Source: Camellia lanceoleosa
Taxonomy: Eukaryota > Streptophyta > Magnoliopsida > Ericales > Theaceae
Length of the DNA stretch: 64,000 nucleotides
Assembly (NCBI GenBank): GCA_025200525.1
Contig: CM045762.1
Coordinates: forward strand, 103,566,682 to 103,630,681
Direction of reading: 5' to 3'
In this document: positions 35,171 through 47,011 of the stretch, in pieces
How the letters are laid out: every line of letters starts with the position of its first letter
How positions within the stretch are numbered: the stretch's first letter is position 1
Translations under genes and position numbers: made by a program
Notes under the pieces: model-generated
The model's database searches: none
Told to the model about the DNA's origin: nothing
Seen by the model: only the letters and a program-made list of their open reading frames with translations

Positions 35171-36904
35171 CATGAAATGACATGGAAAATGATATGCAAG
35201 CATGCAAACCAAATTTCAGCCACTAAATGAAGGGGGAAACAGCCCCGAAGTGATACGAAATGACAATCAACGCATTAAATCATCCCGAAATGCGATATTA
35301 AGTGCCCGAAATGGCCTACGGCTATGCTAAACATGCAAAATTGGCACATGACAGCAAAAACAGTAGCAAGGCAGCCCCAAAAATAGCATTTTTTCAGTAC
35401 AAAATATGGCCAAATTATGAGCATAGATATGACAATAATGGCATGCAAAAATACGGGAAAAGAGGGGAATCACAAAGCAAGTGGTATATGGAAAATTCAA
35501 AACACAAAATTTCCTTCTACAACTTTGAAGAGGAGTCCAAAAAATGCATATTTACAGTGAATGACAACTCCAAAATCAGCATGTAGATAGGCTCAAAATA
35601 GCATGCAATATAATGAGCTAACAAGGGCTATAAAGGGAGGTACCATAAGCAATGACCAAACAACTTGAGACCCTTAATAAAACTTTAATAACAGACCAAA
35701 ACAAGACAATTTCTAAGCCTGATGAAGGCTGAATTCTGAAGCTAAGATGGCCTAAACAAACATGCAATTTTACGGAAGATAAGATGGAATACAAAGGAAG
35801 TACCAAAACCAATCATCAAATGGCTTAAAGCCCTTAACAAAACATGACAAGGAGACAAAAATAAGGCTCTTTCTAAGCCTGAATAAGGCTTAAATCCGGA
35901 GCCAAATGAGTCTAACAAAGCATGCAAAATATGCATAGGACATGAATTCAAGGCAAGTGACATGTAGAGCAAGAAAAACAGGTTGAGCCCTTCTTCAAAG
36001 TTGAAGAGGGGCTCAAAATAAGCACAATATCAGTAGGTTGCATGCTCCAACTCAGATTGAAAATAGGCCAAAACACTCATGCAATTTTACGGTAAAATGG
36101 AGGAATTACAAAGGAGGTGCATGCTAGAATCACCAAACATGATGGAGCCCTTCTTCAATGTTGAAGAGGGGCTCAATATAAGCCTACTAACAGTTTACAT
36201 CAGTCTCGAAATCAGATCACTCATAAGGAAAATAAAGCATGCAATTTATTGGCATAAAAGGGGGTATTGAAAGAAGTATATCATGGAGACACCAAATGAA
36301 GTTGAGCCTTTCTGCAAAGTTGTAGAGGGGCTCAAAATAAGCCCAAAACCAGTAGGGGTTGGAGCCCAAAACAAAAGGGAAATAGGGTAAAGAAATGACT
36401 CAAGAAAATGCAAGAAAAAGGGATTTAGGAACTTACCCTTGAAGACAAGTCTTTTGCCTCTTCTTGCCTTGATGAAAGTTGCTTCTAAGCCTCTGAAGAA
36501 GCATTTTTTGTTGTTGGAATGGAGTTGTTGATGGTGGTGCTTGGAGTTGATGAAGGATTGGTCTAGATGCTTGAAGAGTTTTTCAAGGTTTTGGCTATGG
36601 AAATGGAGGCTATGGAAGAAGGGCTCTTGAGAGAAAATGTTCCAACCCTAGCAAAGGAGGAGGGCAGCCCTTTAAATAGGCCAAAAAAAAGGTGTAAAAG
36701 GGAGGGAAAAGCACCCAAGCTTTCCCTCCCAAAATATCTCCCGGATGCCCGGGATATTTTGAAAAAATATCCTGACAAATTGAAAGAGCCGAAAGCGAAG
36801 TCGGCGGCCAGTAAACTCGGGAGGTGGGCCGGGCCACCACACCTGGTCGGCCAGCCACTCACCCTGGCCGGCCGACTATGGCCCAAAAATGAAGGGAAAA
36901 AATT

Positions 36905-37190
36905 CTGGCCGACCACCTTGTAAAGGTGTCCTCCCATGAGTGTAGAATAAGGCCCCAAGGTCGGAATCTGGCAACTTTGAAGCAGGAGTCACAACATAGA
37001 GCTTGAAGGAGAGGCTCAAAACTGAAATGCACAATTACTGGCCGACCACCAACTTTTAGGATCCTCTTAGATGTGTGGAACAAGGTTCCAAGGTCGGAAA
37101 TTGGCAACACTGAAGCAGGAGCCACAACATAGAGCTTGAAGGAGGGGCTCAAAAATGAACTCCATAATTTCTGGCCGACCAGTGGTTCTT
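36905..37190. repeat. 133-bp tandem repeat in the nested Tat LTR
   Basis: CTGGCCGACCA recurs at about 36906, 37039 and 37172, with shared GGTCGGAA and AGCAGGAG words between. Confidence 0.8.
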
Positions 37191-37352
37191 AGGGTCCTCC
37201 CATGTCCCCTGATCACAGATATGCAGCTTTGGTTGGAAGAAAATATGCCCAGGGTGTTCAACATTGGCCCGGAAGTGAGCAAAACGGGCGCCGGAGGAGC
37301 GAAACTGGTCATCTGGGATAATTGCTGGCCTCCCACCCCCCAGTGATCTTCC

Positions 37353-37720
37353 TGGTGTTGAAACAGAGGTACCTGCCAAATTTGAACAAAAACTAATGAG
37401 AAATGAACGCTCGGAGCCAAAACCGGGCAATTCGGGATCCCGAAAATGGGCTGCAGGTGCCGGAAGTGGTGTTCAGCAGCGAAGTGGGCATCTGTGACCC
37501 CAGTGTCCTTCGGAATGACAAAACAGAGGTTCCTGCCAAAAATCAGAGAAAACTGATGCAAAATGAATGCTCGGGGCCCAAATCACGCAGTTCGGGGTCC
37601 CGAAAACCGGCTACAGGCACCGAAAGTGGCATACGGCCACGAAGTGGGCATCAGAGGCCCCAGTGTTCCTCGGAATGATGAAACAGAGGTGCATGCCAAA
37701 AACCGGAGAACTCGGAGATG
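37353..37720. repeat. About 160-bp tandem repeat in the nested Tat LTR
   Basis: Units start near 37357, 37515 and 37677 with AAACAGAGGT. This is the counterpart of 14024-14383. Confidence 0.8.
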
Positions 37721-38056
37721 GTTGGGCGGTCCCGAGCCAAGGCACACGGCCTGACGGTCCCGAAAACCGGGAACCGGGCTCCGAAATGGGCAAAATGGCC
37801 TGCGGCCACGAAATGTAGCACACGGCCACCGGGAGATAGTCTAACGGACCACTCCCTTCCCGCGGGAAAGAAAACTGAGAAAACCGAGCCTGATTCGCAA
37901 ACCGAGACAAGGCACAGAAGAGAGTTCGGAAGTCCGGAGGCGTATGCGTCCGCGACTCTGAGACTTCTGAACGAGCACAGTATGCAACATCACCGAGCGC
38001 TCAATCGGTGACGTCTGAGTCTTAAGGTTGGTCAAAAATGGGGTGTCTACACCCTG

Positions 38057-40081
38057 TCGGGTGTAGCAGCCATCTGGTATGCAAAACTGGAAGACGATGT
38101 TAAGAGGAATTGGGAGGAGATGGCCGAGGCCTTCGTTGCACTGTACTCCTATAACACGCAAATCGAGATTACAACTCGTGATCTCGAGATGACTAGGCAG
38201 GAGTCGAAGGAGAGTTTCTCTGATTTTGTAACTCGGTGAAGGGCCAAGGCCTCAATGATGACCATTAGGCCGACTGACAAAGATCAGATTCGGATGGTTG
38301 TGCGCAACCTCCAACCCAAGTTGATGCAGAAGATGATAGTACTCCCCTTTCCCACTTTTTCTGACCTACATGAAATGGGGGTGCAGATTGAGGATGCCTT
38401 GAAGCAAGGCTTGATTGATAACGACCGGGAGCAACCCTGACGAACTTTTAATCGTGGTAGCAATGCAGGCCCGAGCGGCACCACAACTACGAGAGCCTCT
38501 GAAGTGAGCATGGTCACCACTAACCCAAGAAATACCGCAGCTGCGCCATTCTCCGGTGCGTCCGGAAGTAACCCACCAACAGCCAAATACCCACCCAAGA
38601 ACACCAGAACCTTCGCCCCACTTTACATGTCCCTGTCCAAGGCTTTGGGGGTGTTAATCAAAAAAGGGCACTTGAAGCCCCTGGAGCCGCGGCCCCTACC
38701 AGAAAAACTTCCCCCTAACCATAACCCAGCCAAGTATCATGCATTTCAACAAAGACGGTCACGACATCGACCAAGCTATCGATTACGCCATGAAATTCAA
38801 GATCTCATTGATAATGGGGTGATTTTGCCTCATGAGAAACCCAACGTTACTACAAATCCCCTCCCCACACATAACCAAGCTCCACCACCCAAAAGACTCA
38901 ATTTCATCCATACTGGGGGCGTGTCCTACGACCCCAGTATCTACATCACACCTACCCATCTGCCCAAACCGGAGGTGTTTCTTCCCGATTGCACCGACTT
39001 GTGCATGATGGACGTCTCCATGACCCAACCCAAGCCAGTGGTGGTAATCGCCGAGAACAGGGGAGAGGGGAACCCGAAGGAAAAACGAGTTGTTGAGCCA
39101 AAGTCTGCGAGATTTGGAATTTGTATTGAGAAAACATATAGTCCGGGTGACTACATTTTACCAATAGGCCAGGATGTGCCAGCGGTGGAACTTCCAGCCA
39201 GAGGAGAACTGTGTGTAATCCGAGGAGATAGTCTGGGACAGGAAACAGATAGTGTAACAGCCGTGGGAGAGGACCTTGCCAATCTCCAGTTTTACCGCAA
39301 CCAAGATCCAGAGGACTCAGCAGTCAACTGGTTCGATTATGGGGAAACAGCAGAGGTCACTGGATGGCTGGACGATCACCCAGATGTGGTAGAAGAGTTC
39401 CAGCAAGAACGGGGCCCGGCAGGGGCAAGAATGTCAGTAATAGCCGGAAGGGCCGAAGAACAAAGTACATTGCCAGAGAGCGCCGATGTCAAGAATTTCG
39501 CTCGGAATTGGAGCGTCTCGAGCACGGGGATTATTGAGCAGACAGATATATTGACATAATCAGAATAGGAAAGATTTGAAGATTCTGAGAGAATCAGGAA
39601 AGCAAAGGCCCATGTGGGAATTGAGACTACTACGATCAAAGGAACAGGGAATGCTGCGAGCACAAGGATAGAAGGTACTGCGAGTATAAGAACAGTCGTG
39701 CTAGAGCCAGACAGGTGCTTGTCGGTTGAAGATGGAAGGTGGTGGGAAGACGATGATCTATGCCTTGCCCACACAGACGAAGACTGGGGAAGTGACCAAC
39801 CAGATGATACCTGGTATATTGGCGAGGTTGATCACATGACGAGGAGCGGACGGTATTTTAAGCCCCCGCACCTGGACCAACCAGAGACGTCTGGGAAGGA
39901 TAAAGAGGCTGAAAAACAGAAAGAAAAGCAACTCGAGGAAGAGGCCGTTTTGAGACAGCTGAAAAAGATACAAGCAGACATCTCCATCTGGGGACTGCTT
40001 ATGGCTTCTCGAGTGCATAGGCAGGCTGTCCTATCGGCCATGGACAAGGCCAAGCTTTCAATAGAAACCACGCCAGAATAG
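38057..40081 (+). pseudogene. Tat gag, second part, through to protease
   Basis: The frame continues from gag part one: SGVAAIWYAKLEDD, the conserved WEEMAEAFVALY and SFSDFVT blocks, then FAPLYMSLSKALGVLIKKG and RLRHEIQDLIDNGVI, all typical of Tat gag. In-frame stops are TGA at 38237-38239 and 38438-38440, TAA at 39557-39559, a nearby TAG, and TAG at 40079-40081. At about 38732-38790 the zinc-knuckle region is shifted out of frame and back, so its cysteines are missing from this frame while the alternative frame still reads HFNKDGHDIDQ. The C-terminal part (MTRSGRYFKPPH, then a Lys/Glu-rich helix) is the usual spacer before protease. Confidence 0.82.
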
Positions 40082-40084
40082 CTG

Positions 40085-40924
40085 GTGGGGTTAGTCTTTC
40101 CAGGAGGAGCTACCCCGACATTGACTTTTTCCGACAAAGAACTACCGCCTGAGGGGGTAAACCATAACAAGCCACTCTACATCTCCGTGGAGTGTAGGAA
40201 TAAATGGGTACCAGTGGTTCTCGTTGATACAGGATCCGCTATCAACGTCTGCTCGGCAAGGACAGAGTATTCGATCGGTTTGAGAATCGCGGACTTTGTG
40301 CCGACAGCCCAGGTGATTCGGGCATATGACAACACAAGCCGAGAAGTGATGGGAACAGTTAAAATTCAAAAAAAGGTTGGGTCGGGGCAGCATGAGATAG
40401 ATTTCCATGTCTTGGAGGTTCCTGCGACTTTCAACCTACTTTTGGGGCGGCCATGGCTACATCAGGTAAAGGCAGTGTCATCTACCTTACATCAAGTGGT
40501 GAAATACCCCTATGGGAAGGGAGTAGCCATTGTTTTTGGAAATTCATCGATCCATCCACCACCGGAGGTATCTACCCCCGTTCTAGAGATCGAACACGGG
40601 ATGGAAGACGTGTTTATGTTCGGGTTTACCCTAGCAGAAGCTCGGGTAGTACAGAACATCATGGCAGCTAATGAGGGGATATATGTTAGCGCGCAAGAAG
40701 TATATCTCATGAACAAGCTCCAACACATCCCCGGGATGGGATTGGGAAGGAGCGGTCGGAAAGGCGTCGCAACATTGGCCGAAGTGCCGCACAACCCCCA
40801 CACCTTTGGATTGGGTTATCTGCCCACCAAAGAAGACTGGGTAAGGAAAGGGAAGGAAATGGCTGGAAGAGCCAGAGCAAAACAGGCTGGGAAGCCTTTT
40901 GAGTTGATGCACAGGCCCATCTAG
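40085..40924 (+). pseudogene. Tat aspartic protease
   Basis: This is the retropepsin part of the polyprotein, cutting Gag-Pol inside the particle. The catalytic motif VDTGSA lies at residues 47-52 (Asp codon 40226-40228) and the flap-side hydrophobic block is FNLLLGRPWLH. A glycine-rich segment (HIPGMGLGRSGRKG) follows, as in other Tat polyproteins. It is in frame with gag (TAG 40079-40081 before it) and with RT (TAG 40922-40924 after it), so gag, protease and RT form one frame with stops rather than overlapping frames. Confidence 0.88.
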
Positions 40925-40993
40925 GGTACCCTAAACGGACGCTTCGTCCGGGAGGGGGAAGATTTTCCGTTCTGTGGCTTTCCAGAACCATGG

Positions 40994-42229
40994 TTGAATG
41001 CGGAAAAGAAGCGTGTGCCAGGTTTTGAGATCTTCTTCGACCTGCAATTATCTGGAGAGGATGTTGCCAACAAGCAGACAGACCCGACAGTCGAGGCAGA
41101 ACATAGCAAGGAAACGGAGTCTGAGGATACAGAACTTGAAATGGGGGTAGCACTGGCATGTCTACTTTCAGATCCTTCGATCGACCAGCAGTGCTTGGGG
41201 GACAACTTCTCGGTGTCCATGATCGGGAATGAAGCGGCTGCGGGCCTGCCATCAGCTATTTTGGATGCATCCATCGCACCCTCTCTCATTTGGCAATATG
41301 AAGAGGGATTTTTATCAAGCAGCACCGGGTCAGGTAGTGAGCCGGAATCTGATTCCACCGAATCTTGTGAGTCGGAATCAGGGTCCAGCTCGTCTGAGTC
41401 TGAGTTCGGTATTCCTGGGGGTGATAGCCCGGATGCCACAGTCCTGTCCAGGTCGTCTTTTTCTTTCTCTTTTGAGTCTGTTGTAACAGAAGAATTGGAC
41501 GGTTCGGAAGTACCTAATGAGAATGAGGTGACTGTGGTTTCCGAGTACTTTTCTGTGCCTTTGGTTTATTGCTTAAATCAGGACTTTCAAAATTTTGATG
41601 AAAACGACGAGGACGAAATTCCTCCGGTTTTGCAACGACTAATTGAACAAGAGCAGGAGAGGTTTGTTAAACCCTTAATTGATGAAATCACTACCGTGAA
41701 CATTGGTACTGAGAAGGACCCGCGGCTGGTCCAGATCGGGTCCACGTTGTCTTCGGAGGAACGCGAGCGCTTAGTCGCTTTATTAAGGGATTTCAAAGAT
41801 GTTTTCGCGTGGTCCTACGAAGACATGTCTGGAATCGATCCTGAGATTGTACAGCACCGGATCCCTCTTGACCCCGAAGCCCGACCTGTCAAACAGAAAC
41901 TCAGGAGGATCCGCCCTGATTGGGCCATTAAGATCAAGGAAGAGGTCACCAAGCAAATTGAAGCAAGTTTCCTGTTAGTATCCGAATACCCGACTTGGTT
42001 GGCCAACATTGTTCCAGTACCCAAGAAGGATGGCAGAATCCGGGTATGTGTGGACTTCAGGGATTTGAACAGAGCTAGTCCAAAGGATGACTTTCCCTTG
42101 CCGCATATCGACGATTTGGTAGATTTCACAGCGGGGCACGCTTTGCTCTCATTCATGGATGGCTTTTCAGGCTATAATCAGATAGTAATGGCACCCGAAG
42201 ACCGGGAGAAGACTACTTTTACCACCTAA
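40994..42229 (+). pseudogene. Tat spacer and N-terminal reverse transcriptase
   Basis: The first about 190 residues are an acidic, serine-rich spacer with low conservation. RT begins near 41700: DVFAWSYEDMSGIDP, RPVKQKLRRIRPDW, RVCVDFRDLNRASPKDDFPL (with the first catalytic-region aspartate) and FMDGFSGYNQI. The frame stops at TAA 42227-42229, where RTs read through to the MPFG block. That block is readable just downstream (RVMPFG) but with further indels. Confidence 0.88.
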
Positions 42230-43168
42230 GGTACATATTACAGAGTGATGCCATTTGGGTCAAGAACTGGGGCTACATATCAACTAAGCTGCAACCACAA
42301 TATTACATGACATGATCCATAAAGAGGTCGAGGTGTACGTGGACGACATGATTGTCAATTCCAAAGAAAGAGAGGGCCACTACACCGCCTTGCAAAAGTT
42401 TTTCCAAAGGATCAGGGAATTTCGGCTGCGGTTGAATCCTCAAAAGTGTACATTTGGTGTTACAGCGGGGAAAATGCTGAGATTTCGACACACAAAGGCA
42501 TCGAGGTCGACCCTTCCAAAATCAAGGCCATCTTAGAAATGCCCCCACCAATGACTGAAAAGGAGGTGCGCGGCTTTCTAGGTAAAGTGCAATTCATAAG
42601 GCGGTTTATTTCAAAACTAACCTTAACTTGTGAACCACTTTTTGGTCTTCTAAAGAAAGGAAAGAAGTTCCAATGGGACGGCCAATGCCAAGCTGCATTT
42701 GAACAGATTAAAGAATATCTACAGAATCCGCCCGTATTGTCACCACCAAAGCCGGGAAAACCGTTGATACTGTACCTTTCAGTAACTGAAACTACAATGG
42801 GTTGCATGCTCGCACAAGAGTCGGAAGATAAAGTGGAAAAGGCCATCTACTATCTGAGGAAGAAGATGCTGGATTACGAGACCCGCTACACTCCGCTGGA
42901 GAAGGCTTGTTTGGCCTTGGTATGGGCCACCAGGAAGCTGCGGCACTACCTATTAGCTCACTCTGTAATGTTGGTTTCACGACTTGATCCCATCAAATAT
43001 CTTTTCGAGAAACCAGCGCTTACGAGTAGGCTAGCTCGTTGGTTGCTGTTGCTCTCCGAATTTGATCTCAAGTATGTGACGCGCAAGTTAGTAAAAGGAA
43101 GAGCGGTAGCAGAATTCCTTGCCGACCACCCGGTTGAAGGGGATGAAGCGGTTGAGTACTGCTCGTGA
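42230..43168 (+). pseudogene. Tat reverse transcriptase C-terminal part and RNase H
   Basis: The catalytic box YVDDMIV (42336-42347 for YVDD) lies in a frame open from 42312 to 42536. A frameshift moves the sequence to the frame open from 42446 to 43168. That part has the RT thumb (MTEKEVRGFLGKVQFIRRFI), the connection and the first RNase H (LYLSVTETTMGCML, RYTPLEKACLALVWA, LTSRLARWLLLLSEFD). RT and RNase H copy element RNA into DNA and remove the RNA strand. The frameshift makes this copy inactive. Confidence 0.87.
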
Positions 43169-43199
43169 TGAAGCCATTCTCGCACATCGAAGATGAAAC

Positions 43200-43625
43200 T
43201 TGACGATGTACTTTGACGGAGCGTCAAATCAATACGGGTATGGGATAGGGGTGTTGCTGATAGCGCCTGATGATTCCTGTATCCCTTTAGCGTTCAAGCT
43301 TCGATTCAAAGTCTCGAACAATGAGGCAGAGTATGAGGCATGTATTGCCAGTCTAGAGGCTGCCCTAGAACTAGGGGCAAGGCGATTGGACGTCATTGGG
43401 GATTCGAACTTAGTTGTATCTCAAGCTAAAGGAGATTGGAAAGTAAAAGAGGAAAAGATGATAATTTACCACCAGACCTTGGATTTGTTAATTGCTCGGT
43501 TTGAAAAGCTAAATTTCACTCACCTAGTAAGAGAGAACAACAGGTTTGCAGATTCGCTAGCAACTCTATCTTCTATGATAGACATCCCATCTGGGGTCCG
43601 GATGCGTCCAGTCATTATTGACTAG
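43200..43625 (+). pseudogene. Tat archaeal-type RNase H (aRNH)
   Basis: A second RNase H follows the first. It shows the acidic residues in YFDGASN, NNEAEYEACI and GDSNLVV, and the C-terminal NRFADSLA. Presence of this second RNase H between the first RNase H and integrase is a hallmark of the Tat group. The domain itself looks complete. It is separated from the upstream frame by stops near 43166-43199 and ends in TAG at 43623-43625. Confidence 0.88.
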
Positions 43626-43667
43626 AAATTTGCACCTGCCTACGAGTCAATCTCTGCCATAGATGAA

Positions 43668-44483
43668 GTGCAAGATAACAACCCTTGGTATCACGACATA
43701 TGGAACTTCTTGGAAAAGGAGGCATATCCACCAGGGGTAAATGCCAAGGACAAAAGGGCAATTAGAAGAATGGCTGTTCAGTTTATCATCTGCGGGGGTA
43801 AGTTGTACAAAAGAGGTCATCTGGGAATGCATAAGCTGTGTGTGGAAACCGAAGAGTCGAAGCGCCTGATGGAGGCCATCCATGGAGGAGAATGTGGGGC
43901 ACATATGAATGGGGTAATGCTTGCACGAAAGATCCTCAGACAAGGCTACTACTGGTCTACCATGGAGGAAGATTGTATCGGCTTTGTTCAGCGATGCCAC
44001 AAATGCCAAATTCACGCAAACCGCATGAACATCCCGCCGTCAAAGCTGTATAACATGACATCACCATGGCCGTTTTCAGTTTGGGGGATCGATGTGATTG
44101 GAGCTGTTACCCCGAAGGGGTCGAATGGGCATGAATTTATCTTGGTAGCAATAGACTATTTTACAAAGTGGGTCGAGGCCCAATCTTATGCCGTGTTGAA
44201 GGCTTCGCATGTCGCAAAGTTTATCAGAAACAACATTATCTGCCGTTATGGAGTCCCGAATGAGATCATTTCGGACAATGGTTCTCACTTCAAGAAGGAG
44301 GTGATTGATTTGTTGGAGAAGTATAATGTGGCTTTTTATAAGTCATCCACGTATCGGCCGCAGACCAACGGAGCAGTTGAGGCCGCCAACAAAAACATCA
44401 AACACATACTGCAGAAGATGGTGGAGACCTATCGGACCGCGATAAGTTGCCGCTTGCTCGTGGGGCTACCGAACGCCGATTAG
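43668..44483 (+). pseudogene. Tat integrase, zinc-binding and catalytic domains
   Basis: Integrase inserts the cDNA into the chromosome. The zinc-binding HHCC part is HGGECGAHM ... CHKCQIH. The D,D,E core is seen in WGIDVIG, IISDNGSHF and QTNGAVEAANK. After MVETYRTAIS the frame is lost and ends at TAG 44481-44483. The expected segment before the C-terminal domain is readable only in pieces (44484-44626). Confidence 0.9.
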
Positions 44484-44626
44484 AACTTCTACCGGGCGAC
44501 TCGTATTCCTTGGTATATGGGATGGAGGCCGTTTCTACCTATAGAGATTGAGGTTCCGCTTTACGAGAATTGGTGAATGCCAAATAGCCGAGGCAGAATG
44601 GCGCAGAAAGCGTATTCGAGGAACTC

Positions 44627-44923
44627 ATGCTCTTCGATGAAAGGAGATTAAAAGCACTGTACCATGTCCAAGGGTATCAACGCAGAATCGCCCGGGCTTT
44701 TAACAAGAAAGTTAAGTCCAGGAATTTGAAGGAAGGAGATTTGGTACTCAAAGACAACCGAGCTCCCATCCACGACCCAAGGGGCAAGTTCAGACCTAAT
44801 TGGACGGGTCCCTATATCATCAAGTCTATCTGGTCAGGTGGAGCTGTGGTACTGATGGACCTAGATGGCCTAGAGTTCTCCCAACCGATCAACATGGACA
44901 AGTTGAAGAAATATTACCCCTGA
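44627..44923 (+). pseudogene. Tat integrase C-terminal domain (GPY/F module)
   Basis: Reads LMLFDERRLKALYHVQGYQR, then LKEGDLVLK, NWTGPYIIKS and PINMDKLKKYYP with a TGA stop. GPY is the signature of the integrase C-terminal module in Ty3/gypsy elements. It is the end of pol; the frame is detached from the catalytic core by indels. Confidence 0.88.
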
Positions 44924-45768
44924 GAGGCTCGCTAGGCCGAAAACCCGAAAGGGCAACCTAGGCAAAATTCAGAGCACAAAAAATTAGAAAATATAAAAAC
45001 TGAGCTCGCAAGGTTGAAAGCCCGCAAAAGGGCGGCCTTGGCAAAAGTTAGAGCGCAAAAGGAGAGTGAAAATACTCGAGTGAACCCAAGCCTGAACTAC
45101 GTAAGGCTTGATTCCCATCATTGGGATACGTAGGCAACTTCATCCTGAAGTTCAGCCATAAACTCTTCCCCGATCAACTTTGTCCATTTGATCATCTTGG
45201 TCATCTTTGCCCATCAGCATTTATCGCAATCTCCGGTACAGTGCTATTCAGACTAGGGGCAACTTTTCGTTGCCGTACAGTGCCGCGGTACCACTCAAAC
45301 AAGGGGCAACTTTCCAATTGCTAGGATCAGGGGTTGTGCATCTCAGGGACAGATCTCAAGCGTGTCTAGTTCTGATCCATATCGAAAATAGTTTTGGAAA
45401 GTTTTAATAAAGATGATTTTGTTCAAGTAAATCTTTTTACAACTAAGACCATTTCTGGACCAAAACGGAAAATCTTCAGTACCACAACTTTCAATTTCAT
45501 TGATTTCAAATAGAGTTCTCTCGCTCTTGCATACAATTGAAGTTGCTTTTTATTACATTCATAAAGAAAACTTGAAAATACTAATAAAGCAATAAATCCG
45601 GAGCACGGTCAAGTCAGATGTCCCTGCGCCCTCTCCCAGAGCTGGTCAAAGCCGCTGATGCCAAAGTAGGCCCCTCCTGTGCTTCTTCATTGAGCCAGTC
45701 CAGGCACTCATCAGACAAAGTGCAACTGAAAGCCGGAGCGGGGGCCAGGAGTTCTCTCGTCCTCCATG
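44924..45768 (+). other. Region between integrase and the antisense gene
   Basis: Two diverged copies of a 65-70-bp unit (44930-44995 and 45000-45062) share CTCGC(T/A)AGG, GCCCGAAAGGG-like and GGCAAAA words. They are followed by GGGATACGTAGGCAAC, which I recall near the end of pol in other Tat elements. From 45614 to 45768 the minus strand reads ECLDWLNEEAQEGP in another frame, probably the displaced C-terminus of the antisense gene. Confidence 0.5.
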
Positions 45769-46998
45769 TCAGGCATACCGGCCACCGCCTCGAATCGGGA
45801 ATGTAGCCGGGTACTCTATCCCTTCCGGCGGGCAAGTCTGATCATGACCAAACTGGCGTAAGATACGGAATGGAAAATAGAAGACATAGTGAGTCAAGCC
45901 AATCAATTGGATCCCGGGTTGACGGGTCATGCTGTAGCTCATCACCGGGAGATTGAGCCAAGGGCACCGCCAAACAATGCGGTCTGCGGACAAACTACAC
46001 ATCCATTCAAACCACCAACCCTCATCAAGGGCGTCAACTAGGCGTCGCCTGAAGAAGTAGCCGCGAGCTGAATATGCTGGGCAGGAGTCCACGACCTTCA
46101 GTTTGTCCATCAACCACACCTGGGGAGGGATGAAAAATGAGAGAATAAAGAATAGAGAGATGTGCGATGAGAGGAAAAATAAGAAAAGGGTTTCTGTGAG
46201 AAAAAAAAAAAAGAGCCTAAGAGCCGAGTGATGTGAGTAAACATGAATGTGAGATCGGGAGGGAAACATTACCTGCAGTAATAGTGGACTGCCCGCTAAT
46301 CTAGTCGTTTCTCAACGATGAAAAGCGTCTAAGCCCAGCAACGTCTCAGCCAGGATCATGGCGATGCAGCTTTTGCCCTCCTTCAAGCCTTGGGCAACCT
46401 CAATCAACCGGACACTAGACCCTCCGGAACTTGAGACAAACAGAAAATGAGACAGCATGCACAAACAAAGGGCGTGTCGTCGGAAGCCTTGCCAGTAACG
46501 GTCACCGCGGTCGCCAGTCTCAGAAAAATGGCAAACCAAGCTCGGAACATCCAATGTCCCATCACAAATAAGAGAACGAGCATCGGGTATTGAGAGCCCA
46601 CACATTCGCCCTAAGGCTTGGGCATGGCCAAAGCGAAGTTGAGGCAAAATCTCTTCATTACGCTCAGATTCCATTAGAGCTTGGAAATCTTCGAAGATAG
46701 GACACACCTCTTGCCCACTAAAGCTAAAGACGTGTGTCACCGGATTCCAAAATCTTACTGCGGCATGAAGGAATGGAAAATGCAGCGGGGTAAGACGCAA
46801 AGTGAATAGTGCGTTTATGCCGAAAGCCCGAAAATTCAAATTTTCCGAGCCATCCAAGTTGTTAATCCAAGTTGCGAGATTTTGGGCAAGAAATTCTTCC
46901 ATTTGGGGCAAATCAATGTGGAAATGAAGAAAACCACGGAGTTGAGATCCTTTTGAAGAAGATAAGGTTGAGTGGAGGACAGATGTCAACATTCTCAT
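45769..46998 (-). pseudogene. Antisense intron-containing DUF7745/plant-mobile-domain-like gene
   Basis: This gene runs opposite to gag-pol. Exon 1 (46998-46273; possible earlier ATG at 47091) has LPQMEEFLAQNLATW, LRLTPLHFPFLHAAVRFWNP and THVFSFSGQEVCPIFEDFQA, matching my memory of the plant mobile domain/DUF7745 family. TGA at 46312-46314 interrupts it; the same frame then reads RLAGSPLLLQ to the donor GTAATG (46267-46272). The 153-bp T-rich intron ends CCCCAG at 46120. Exon 2 (46119-45769, phase 0) continues VWLMDKLKVVDSCPAY and YVFYFPFRILRQFGHDQ. Antisense ORFs here are known in Tat elements; their role is unknown. The start at 46998 is preferred because the upstream 30 codons only translate a repeat array. 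Confidence 0.7.
46120..46272 (-). other. Intron of the antisense gene
   Basis: GT-AG intron with a long pyrimidine tract; the two exons join in phase 0 and the protein family continues across the junction. Retention of an intron in antisense orientation is expected, because the element's sense transcript would not splice it. Confidence 0.8.
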
Positions 46999-47011
46999 TG
47001 GCCGATTCGAT

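Larger units (their letters stand above)
32711..38051 (-). mobile_element. Tat solo LTR nested in gag of the Tat element
   Basis: On the minus strand it starts TGTAGACACCCCATTTTTGA at 38051 and ends GGGCGTTGTTACA at 32711. The perfect duplication CCCTG flanks it (32706-32710 and 38052-38056). Length is 5341 bp, close to the solo LTR at 9460-14704, with which it shares its tandem-repeat architecture. The ends are related to the 3.9-kb LTRs of its host element. Open frames inside lie on repeats and are not considered coding. Confidence 0.9.

Noticed and set aside
42458..43227. Minus-strand frames antisense to RNase H
   Set aside because: Shadows of the pol coding strand.
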